From: Candidatus Tisiphia endosymbiont of Dascillus cervinus | Lineage (GTDB): Bacteria > Pseudomonadota > Alphaproteobacteria > Rickettsiales > Rickettsiaceae | DNA length: 64,000 nt | Direction of reading: 5' to 3' | Assembly: GCF_964026405.1 (NCBI RefSeq) | Contig: NZ_OZ032146.1 | Location: 682,001 to 746,000 of the forward strand | In this document: piece after piece, positions 58,202 to 64,000 of the stretch | Position numbering within the stretch: the first letter of the stretch is position 1 | How the letters are laid out: each line of letters begins with the position of its first letter | Program-made: the position numbers and the translations under genes | Notes under the pieces: model-generated | Seen by the model: the letters and a program-made list of their open reading frames with translations, nothing else | Databases searched by the model: none | Told to the model about the DNA's origin: nothing

Positions 58202-59053
58202 ATGATCTTTAAACCAGGGCTATACATTGTCTCAACACCTATTGGTAACCTAGATGATATAACACTCCGGGCTTTAGAAACGTTAAAAAATTCCACAATT
58301 ATACTGTGTGAGGATACTAGAATATCAAGAAAATTACTAGCAAAACATAATATAAAGACTAAGTTACAAGTATATAATGATCATAGTGATTATCAAGAAA
58401 GAGAATTTATCCGCACATTAATTGATAATGGAGCAATAGTTAGCCTAATATCCGATGCTGGAACACCGTTAATTGCTGATCCTGGTTATAAACTAGTAAG
58501 GGATTTAAGGAAACTGAATTATCACATAGATGTAGTGCCGGGCGTTTCGGCATTAACTACCTCTATAACCATTTCTGGATTACCATCAGATCGCTTTTTA
58601 TTTGCTGGATTCTTACCAAAAACTACAGAAGGTAAAAAGAAGATTTTTACAGAATTATCTAATATAAAAGCAACTTTGATTTTTTTTGAAACTGCTAGCA
58701 GAATAGAACAATCGCTACATACAGCTTTTACTGTTTTTGGTAATAGGGAGGTATGTGTAGCACGAGAACTTACTAAATTTTATCAAGAAGTAAAGTCTGG
58801 GTTAATAGAAGATGTGCTAAATTTCTATAACTCGAATATTATCAAGGGCGAAATAGTACTGCTAATTTCTAGTGCTTCTGAACCTCATAAAGCTCTTCTT
58901 GCAGATGACTTAAAAAAATTTATAGATTTATACTTATCTAAAGGATGGAGTGCAAAAAGTGTCACAGATATAGCTAATGAAAATTTTGGAAGAAGCTACA
59001 GCAAAAAAGAAATATATTCTATAGTTAATAAAATCAAGAATTCAAGTGATTAA
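58202..59053 (+). CDS. rsmI: 16S rRNA (cytidine-2'-O) methyltransferase RsmI
   Basis: Methylates the ribose of C1402 of 16S rRNA. The 283-residue protein starts GLYIVSTPIGNLDDITLRAL, with ILCEDTRISRKLL, ISDAGTPLIADPG and VPGVSALTTSI, the SAM-binding SpoU-like tetrapyrrole-methylase fold. Divergent from the LpoA-like gene. Confidence 0.97.
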   Translation: MIFKPGLYIVSTPIGNLDDITLRALETLKNSTIILCEDTRISRKLLAKHNIKTKLQVYNDHSDYQEREFIRTLIDNGAIVSLISDAGTPLIADPGYKLVRDLRKLNYHIDVVPGVSALTTSITISGLPSDRFLFAGFLPKTTEGKKKIFTELSNIKATLIFFETASRIEQSLHTAFTVFGNREVCVARELTKFYQEVKSGLIEDVLNFYNSNIIKGEIVLLISSASEPHKALLADDLKKFIDLYLSKGWSAKSVTDIANENFGRSYSKKEIYSIVNKIKNSSD

Positions 59054-59059
59054 TAACAC

Positions 59060-59421
59060 TTAGATAGAACCACTTGGGAATTAGGACAGGAGATAAGAAA
59101 TATATTAGTATTGTCGGTATCATATATAAAATTGCTATGCCATTAATATATAAAATAATTCCTTATAAAGGAGCATGTACGGCAGACGATCAAATTGCAG
59201 TAATATCGAAATTTATAGAGGAATTTGGTAAGGAAAAGATAGAGGGAATATTAGGAGATAGGGAATTTGATAATGAGAAATTAATTACCTATCTTCACAA
59301 TAAAAATATTAATTATGCATTAAGGGTGAGAAGGACAAATAGAATAGTTAATAAACAAGGTCAATGGATTAGGATCGATAGCATGAAAGAAATAAAGATA
59401 AGCAATTTTTTGATTCCTTAA
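59060..59421 (+). pseudogene. IS4-family transposase remnant
   Basis: Begins LDRTTWELGQEIRNILVL at 59060 in one frame, then shifts to IYKIAMPLIYKIIPYKG..., with EGILGDREFDNEKLITYL and YALRVRRTN, the IS4 second-Asp region. No ends, no N- or C-terminal DDE parts. A short core fragment only. Confidence 0.7.
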
Positions 59422-59788
59422 TCATAAAATTGTTTAAGTTACACTTTGTGCAACCAACCCAACCTTTTTGTCCAGTAGTGTGACACATATACGCTCCGCT
59501 TGCTCACCATTCATTTTCAAATCCAATTCTTCAAATCATTTGAGTATAGTACGTGAGTACCGCAGATATTGGATAATGACGACGCAATTCTTGATTTTCA
59601 TCGAGTATATCGTCTACCAACTCTTCATTTACGAGCAGTATACACCTTCTCTACACGTCATATATGGGCTTCGTCCATATATGACGCTGTGGTATAGGTA
59701 TTTGTAAACTTTCAACAGTTGTGCTTCGCATACACAGACGATTGTTATAGAGCAAAAGCAAATTTTGACAACAAAATTACCAAAAAAA
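59422..59788. other. Intergenic region made of repeat fragments
   Basis: 59490-59550 repeats the block at 3297; 59550-59625 repeats part of 20400-20475 (gcaattcttgattttcatcg); 59640-59695 has a palindrome acgtcatatatgg...ccatatatgacg; 59709-59730 (aactttcaacagttgtg) is one end of the 178-bp palindromic element. No gene is seen. Confidence 0.65.
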
Positions 59789-60262
59789 TCAGTTCGTAAC
59801 ACTCCCATTTCTTGCAGTACATATAAGCACATTACCATCAACTTGCACTATGCGGAGTATATCTCCTTTATGTACTGATTTTATAGTATCTTTGCTGAGT
59901 TTAGCATTCATAATAGTTCCTGACCACAATACCTGTCCTGTTTCCCCTACTAGAAGTTTATTGCTGTATACCACTACTTCCTTACCAACCATATCAGAAT
60001 ATTCGTACTTATCATATTTCTTGTAAACATAAAATTTTAGCGGATACCATAAGGTAATCAGCCACATAAAAGAAGCAAAGCCAAAAATTATATACTGGTA
60101 TTTTAAAAGACCCGGGTAATTGTTTAATATTATTGCAGTAGATACTCCACCTAGACCCAAAAATAAAAAACCAACATTTGGAATGTTAGCAAATTCTATA
60201 ATTATACAAATAACGCCAGCGATCAGCCACCATTCTACTATTGAAATTTCAGATAGGATCAT
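59789..60262 (-). CDS. NfeD-like membrane protein
   Basis: A 157-residue protein starting MILSEISIVEWWLIAGVICI (start at 60262 chosen: the 18 upstream codons include repeat sequence, and aaggta lies just before it). Three TM segments, then an OB-fold tail (MVGKEVVVYSNKLLVGETGQVLWSGTIMNAK...VHKGDILRIVQVDGNVLICT), the short NfeD (YbbK) class. These proteins work with membrane stomatin-like proteins; no stomatin gene is in the window. Confidence 0.85.
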   Translation of the reverse strand: MILSEISIVEWWLIAGVICIIIEFANIPNVGFLFLGLGGVSTAIILNNYPGLLKYQYIIFGFASFMWLITLWYPLKFYVYKKYDKYEYSDMVGKEVVVYSNKLLVGETGQVLWSGTIMNAKLSKDTIKSVHKGDILRIVQVDGNVLICTARNGSVTN

Positions 60263-60294
60263 AGGATACCTTCTATAGATAAATGATTTCACCG

Positions 60295-60332
60295 AATTTG
60301 GGATAAGAATTGACAAATTCTTATCCCGAATT
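60295..60332. repeat. Solitary outer hairpin of the composite repeat
   Basis: aatttgggataagaatt pairs with aattcttatcccgaatt, as at 32021-32058. It lies next to copy 4 of the composite repeat. Confidence 0.7.
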
Positions 60333-60346
60333 CGCGTACATCAAAC

Positions 60347-60591
60347 CTCAATTTTGGATTAAAATTTTTAATTTTAATCCAAAACTGGCTATAATATCAG
60401 AAAAATGCATTCTTGAAGCACTTCTACGAATGCATTTTAATCTATTATCGCTAATAATCTTATTTTTATTGGTATAAAAATAAGATTATTAGCAAATGAA
60501 ATATTTAACAATCAGGCGTCAAACCGCTTTAAGCCTGATTGTTTACTTTCTCATTCCAATTTCGGATTAATGAAATTAATCCGAAATTGAG
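60347..60591. repeat. Composite hairpin repeat, copy 4 (O1-A-B-C-O2)
   Basis: O1 ttggattaaaat/attttaatccaa, A aaatgcattc/gaatgcattt with loop ttgaagcacttctac, B 60451-60492 (same 19-bp stem as copy 2, loop tggt), C aacaatcaggc/gcctgattgtt and O2 aatttcggattaat/attaatccgaaatt. Loop A has lost most complementarity to loop C. It separates nfeD and the cytochrome c gene. Confidence 0.82.
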
Positions 60592-60606
60592 GTATCAAGG
60601 GAGAAT

Positions 60607-61134
60607 TTAGTCATGAACAAATGTCTTTAAAAACATTATAACATTAGCTATATCTTGAGGTTTATTTAAACCAGCAAAAGTCATCTTTGTACCAGGTATA
60701 TATTGACTAGGTTTATGCAAAAAATGAAATAAACTTTCTTCATTCCAAATTCCCCCTTTGCTGGATAAAGCACTTGAATATTTATAATTCTCTGCTTTAG
60801 CTTTTTCTGCCCCAACGATATTCCATAGATGTGGTCCAACCTTATTAGCTTTATTCTTATCAAGAGAATGGCACATTAGGCATTTTTTTGCTATCTCCCT
60901 TCCTGCTTCAGCATTAGCAGTTTTCATCAATTCTTCTATATTCACTGGTGCTTCTATAGTAGCTTTAGCGTCAAGGTCACTATGAGAATCTTCTGTTACT
61001 TCTACACTATAACCTCGAGATTCAGGATGTAAAACAGGCTTATACAAAATATTTGTTATAAACCCTACCATCATTGCAATTAAACTGGCTAACAAAATAG
61101 AAGCGGCAATTTTATTTAACTCTATTCCAGACAT
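60607..61134 (-). CDS. Membrane-anchored c-type cytochrome
   Basis: A 175-residue class I cytochrome c: N-terminal TM anchor (about 10-29), a variable linker, then the haem motif CLMCH (about 87-91) and the axial Met in PGTKMTFAGL. It resembles CycM, which carries electrons from the bc1 complex to the terminal oxidase in Alphaproteobacteria. Located just upstream of tRNA-Gly. Confidence 0.92.
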   Translation of the reverse strand: MSGIELNKIAASILLASLIAMMVGFITNILYKPVLHPESRGYSVEVTEDSHSDLDAKATIEAPVNIEELMKTANAEAGREIAKKCLMCHSLDKNKANKVGPHLWNIVGAEKAKAENYKYSSALSSKGGIWNEESLFHFLHKPSQYIPGTKMTFAGLNKPQDIANVIMFLKTFVHD

Positions 61135-61188
61135 ATTTAGGTCGTCTCCGTAGAGAGAATATGTATTATCTTAGAACCATTTTTATAT

Positions 61189-61263
61189 TGGAGCGGGTGA
61201 AGGGATTCGAACCCTCGACTTCGACCTTGGCAAGGTAGTGCTCTACCCCTGAGCTACACCCGC
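61189..61263 (-). tRNA. tRNA-Gly (GCC)
   Basis: Reverse complement begins GCGGGTGTAGCTCAGGGGTA and ends GGGTTCGAATCCCTTCACCC GCTCCA. Acceptor stem GCGGGTG/CACCCGC is perfect; D arm GCTC...GAGC; anticodon loop CTTGCCAAG gives GCC; T arm GAGGG-TTCGAAT-CCCTT. The 3' CCA is encoded (61189-61191); the mature body without it is 61192-61263. Confidence 0.97.
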
Positions 61264-61462
61264 TTTTAAAAGGCTCACTTATATAAAAACAACTCATGAA
61301 TATAAGGAAATACTGTAAAAAGATCAAGAAGAAATAACATCAAAAGAAATTTAATTTTAATCGTAGATACTTTTAATTAGGTATCCTATAGAAATGTAGA
61401 AAATCCTTGCTTAAAATAACTAAATCCACTAGAAATTATTACTTTTATCATGGAGCAAATAT

Positions 61463-63085
61463 ATGGGGCAAAAAAATAATCCTAATAACACTTTACTAGA
61501 AAAGCAAATAAATAATATTAATTATGATGATTTCCCTTATGAAAGTTTTCCTTTTATTTATACAAGACCGGAACATTTAAGAACTATTGGTCTATTATTT
61601 AACATGAAACCTCCTGCTATAGATACTGCTAGGATACTTGATATTGGTTGTGCTGAAGGTGGCAATATGATTGATTTTGCTGAAAGTTACCCAAAATCTT
61701 ATTCTTTAGGAATTGATTTGTCAAAGGTCCAAATTGTTAATGGCATGGAAATAATTAAGAGTTTAGGTCTTAAAAATATTGAACTAAAACACTTATCTAT
61801 ACTAAATCTTGATGAGTCAGTTGGTAAGTTTGATTATATAATTTGCCATGGAGTAATCTCGTGGGTGTCTACTATAGTTAAGGACAAGATTTTTGAAATT
61901 TGCAATAAATTATTAAACCCTAACGGTATTGTCTTTATTAGTTATAATACTCTACCAGGCTGGAATATGCAAAAAACTATCAGAGATATGATGATGTTTC
62001 ACAGTAGCACCTTTACTGACAACCATAGTAAAATACAACAAGCTAAATTATTATTAGATTTTGTTACTGATTCTTTAGAAGGTTCAGATAATTCTTATTC
62101 TAAATTCTTACAACACGAAACTAAACTTCTTAAAACTACAAATGATTCATATTTACTACATGAATATCTTGGAGAAGAAAATACAGCTTTTTATTTCAAT
62201 GAATTTATAAGTACAGCTAGAAAACATAATTTAAATTACCTTGGGGATTCTACACTTTCTGCGATGTTTGTCGGTAATTTACCTGCCAAGGCTGCAGAGC
62301 AATTACAAGCGATAAATGATATTGTTAGAACCGAACAATATATGGATTTTATCACTAATCGTAAATTTAGGACTACTTTATTATGCCACAATAATGTCTC
62401 TATAAATAGGACAATTGAACCAAGTAAGTTAAGTGATTTTTATACTACTTTTAATATTATACCAGTCATGTCTGAAAACGAAGTGGATATGAATAATACA
62501 GTAGAAAGTTTGGGATTTCATTATAATAATTCAGAATCCCCTAATATTTCGACGTCCTCTCCTATAATAAAGGCAGTTTTCTATGTTTATGCTGATAATA
62601 TTGGTAATCCTTTGACTTTGGATCAAATTTGTAAATTGGCTATGAAAAAATTAGAAAAATTACAGCTTAAAGATATTAGAGAAGAATTAGATTCTGTAAT
62701 TATAAAACTAGTGTTACAAGGGTACGTACAAATATTTGCAACAAGACCTCAGTCAATATATGACATTTCGTCCAAACCAAAAGTAAGCGATTTAGCAAGA
62801 TATCAAGCCCAAAAATTAGACTCAACTAATTTGTTTGTGACAAATCGAGTTAATGCTGTTGTTTCATTGCAATTACATGAAAAACATATTATTGAACTAT
62901 TAGATGGACACAACTCTATACAACAGATTGAAGAAAAAATATTTGAAAAATTTGCTGCTGGAGTATTAGTGGCATCTAATGAAAATGGTAAGATAAGTGA
63001 CGAAAACCTTTTAAAGCCATTTATTAGTCATTATGTAGATGTTTGCTTGCAAAAATGCAAAAGAACTTATTTATTAATTGGGTAA
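61463..63085 (+). CDS. SAM-dependent methyltransferase with regulatory domain, OmpB lysine methyltransferase-like
   Basis: A 540-residue protein. The Rossmann SAM domain (about 40-200) has [11 protein letters not shown] and [10 protein letters not shown], then ICHGVISWV and [15 protein letters not shown] middle regulatory domain (about 220-320) and a C-terminal domain follow. The layout is that of the rickettsial protein lysine methyltransferases PKMT1/2, shown in R. prowazekii and R. typhi work to methylate OmpB lysines. OmpB is also in this window, but the link is inferred from family. Confidence 0.75.
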   Translation: MGQKNNPNNTLLEKQINNINYDDFPYESFPFIYTRPEHLRTIGLLFNMKPPAIDTARILDIGCAEGGNMIDFAESYPKSYSLGIDLSKVQIVNGMEIIKSLGLKNIELKHLSILNLDESVGKFDYIICHGVISWVSTIVKDKIFEICNKLLNPNGIVFISYNTLPGWNMQKTIRDMMMFHSSTFTDNHSKIQQAKLLLDFVTDSLEGSDNSYSKFLQHETKLLKTTNDSYLLHEYLGEENTAFYFNEFISTARKHNLNYLGDSTLSAMFVGNLPAKAAEQLQAINDIVRTEQYMDFITNRKFRTTLLCHNNVSINRTIEPSKLSDFYTTFNIIPVMSENEVDMNNTVESLGFHYNNSESPNISTSSPIIKAVFYVYADNIGNPLTLDQICKLAMKKLEKLQLKDIREELDSVIIKLVLQGYVQIFATRPQSIYDISSKPKVSDLARYQAQKLDSTNLFVTNRVNAVVSLQLHEKHIIELLDGHNSIQQIEEKIFEKFAAGVLVASNENGKISDENLLKPFISHYVDVCLQKCKRTYLLIG

Positions 63086-63086
63086 A

Positions 63087-63629
63087 ATGATGTTAGTTGA
63101 AAAAATTAAGACCAAAGTTGGTCATGAAGAGATAAATGTGATTATCGAGATTCCAATGCAAGATAGTCCTATAAAATATGAGATGGATAAGGAATCAGGA
63201 GCAATATTTGTTGATAGGTTTATGCAAACCGCTATGTTTTACCCATGTAATTATGGGTTTATTCCGCACACCTTATCAGAGGATGGAGACCCGGTAGATG
63301 TATTGGTTGTATCACATTATCCTGTCATACCTAGCTCTGTGATTAGGTCACGCCCTATTGGTGTTTTAATGATGGAAGATGAATCTGGATTGGATGAAAA
63401 AATTATCGCTGTGCCTAGCTCTAAGCTAGATATTACTTTTGATTCAATAAAAGATTTAGATGATCTTTGCCCGATGTTGAAACAACGTATAGTACATTTT
63501 TTTGAACATTATAAAAATCTAGAGAAAGGTAAGTGGGTGAAGGTAACTGGCTGGGAAAATGCTCAAAAAGCTAAGGAGTTGATTAATGAAGGTATATTAA
63601 GGGTATCTACTAAGATAGAAAATCAATAA
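63087..63629 (+). CDS. ppa: Inorganic pyrophosphatase
   Basis: Hydrolyses pyrophosphate. The frame opens at TTG 63078, but ATG 63087 is preferred (MMLVEKIKT). About 180 residues with [42 protein letters not shown] (the EDGDPxDVLV metal site) and the family-I length. It starts right after the methyltransferase stop. Confidence 0.96.
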   Translation: MMLVEKIKTKVGHEEINVIIEIPMQDSPIKYEMDKESGAIFVDRFMQTAMFYPCNYGFIPHTLSEDGDPVDVLVVSHYPVIPSSVIRSRPIGVLMMEDESGLDEKIIAVPSSKLDITFDSIKDLDDLCPMLKQRIVHFFEHYKNLEKGKWVKVTGWENAQKAKELINEGILRVSTKIENQ

Positions 63630-63699
63630 TTGGCATTTGCTTTATGACCGAAAACGATAAGGTGAAGAACAGTGCTTACATGATATCGAGGCAGCTTAA

Positions 63700-64000
63700 A
63701 TGAAAGGCGAAGGATATACATTATTTCGTTCTGGAATTATAGTATCTGTCTTTACTTTAATCTCCCGTATATTTGGTTTGGCTCGCGAATTATTCATTGC
63801 TTCATTATTTGGTGCTGGTAATATTGCTGATAGTGTTAATGTTGCTTTTAAATTACCCAACCTATTTAGGCGTATTTTTGGGGAAGGGGCTCTTTCAGTC
63901 GTTTTTGTACCTATTTTTAATACAAAACTCATAGAATCTCGAGAAGCAGCACGCCATTTCACTGGAATTATCTTTACTATTTTACTTATTATTTTAGTAA
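63700..64000 (+). CDS. murJ: Lipid II flippase MurJ (MviN), 5' part
   Basis: Runs off the window after about 100 codons. MKGEGYTLFRSGIIVSVFTLISRIFGLAREL, then FGAGNIADSVNVAFKLPNLFRRIFGEGALSVVFVP is the diagnostic MurJ N-terminus (SR-GL-R, F-A-D-F--A---PN--RR---EGA---AF-P). It flips lipid II for peptidoglycan synthesis. The gene is on the plus strand, 70 bases after ppa. Confidence 0.96.
   Translation, partial: MKGEGYTLFRSGIIVSVFTLISRIFGLARELFIASLFGAGNIADSVNVAFKLPNLFRRIFGEGALSVVFVPIFNTKLIESREAARHFTGIIFTILLIILV

Noticed and set aside
63696-63962. Minus-strand frame at the window end
   Set aside because: It is antisense to murJ, whose plus-strand N-terminus is unmistakable.

Overview
This is an AT-rich stretch of a rickettsial chromosome. 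The evidence is a Sca5/OmpB-type autotransporter, a Tlc-family nucleotide translocase close to Tlc4, a 59-residue DUF2706-type lipoprotein, an OmpB-lysine-methyltransferase-like protein, Rickettsia palindromic element (RPE) insertions inside genes, and the ndk-mnmG-rsmG-parA-parB cluster. The isc operon has a NifS-like gene ahead of iscS. Several insertion sequences in different stages of decay, many palindromic repeats and several broken genes point to a repeat-rich rickettsia rather than a streamlined spotted-fever or typhus species. A transaldolase/fructose-6-phosphate aldolase-like gene behind parB would fit a Torix-group (Tisiphia-like) or other early-branching lineage, but that placement is inference.

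Layout. 1-3.1 kb: remnant of an ISAs1-type transposase, then lysC-pgpA and rplU-rpmA. 3.3-8.3 kb is accessory: a small membrane protein, an XRE regulator, and a two-gene unit of an NB-ARC/TPR (NLR-like) ATPase and a two-TM sensor-kinase-like protein. 8.4-14.7 kb: the isc operon (iscR, nifS-like, iscS, iscU, iscA) carrying an inserted leucine-rich-repeat gene and ending in a decayed gene. 15.2-19.2 kb: lptD, a SurA-like chaperone and rsmA. 19.4-25.4 kb: broken polysaccharide deacetylase, sdhB, ftsH, tilS (with an in-frame RPE) and a small exported protein. 25.6-30 kb: a tandem-repeat membrane protein split by a TAG codon, tlc, cyaY and mltG. 30.1-33.1 kb: a hemerythrin-like gene split by a complete IS, a transposase remnant, a TfoX-like and a TatA/B-like gene. 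33.1-41.5 kb: ettA, aldolase, parB-parA-rsmG-mnmG, ndk and a GlpT-like transporter. 41.6-48.5 kb: DUF2706 lipoprotein, comF and the large ompB. 48.5-50.6 kb: palindromic repeat, intact IS982, truncated restriction/modification gene, and an RPE carrying a MITE. 50.6-64 kb: hisS, amino acid permease, mnmA, a double ABC permease, an LpoA-like lipoprotein divergent from rsmI, an IS4 remnant, nfeD-like, cytochrome c, tRNA-Gly, methyltransferase, ppa and the start of murJ.

Most core genes serve translation, tRNA/rRNA modification, Fe-S assembly, envelope building and import of host metabolites, as expected for an obligate intracellular bacterium. The most unusual content is (i) the exported NLR-like ATPase paired with a membrane sensor, (ii) a eukaryote-like LRR gene between iscS and iscU, and (iii) a five-hairpin repeat family of four copies, in which the loops of two hairpins are complementary to each other and one hairpin loop is inverted between two copies.
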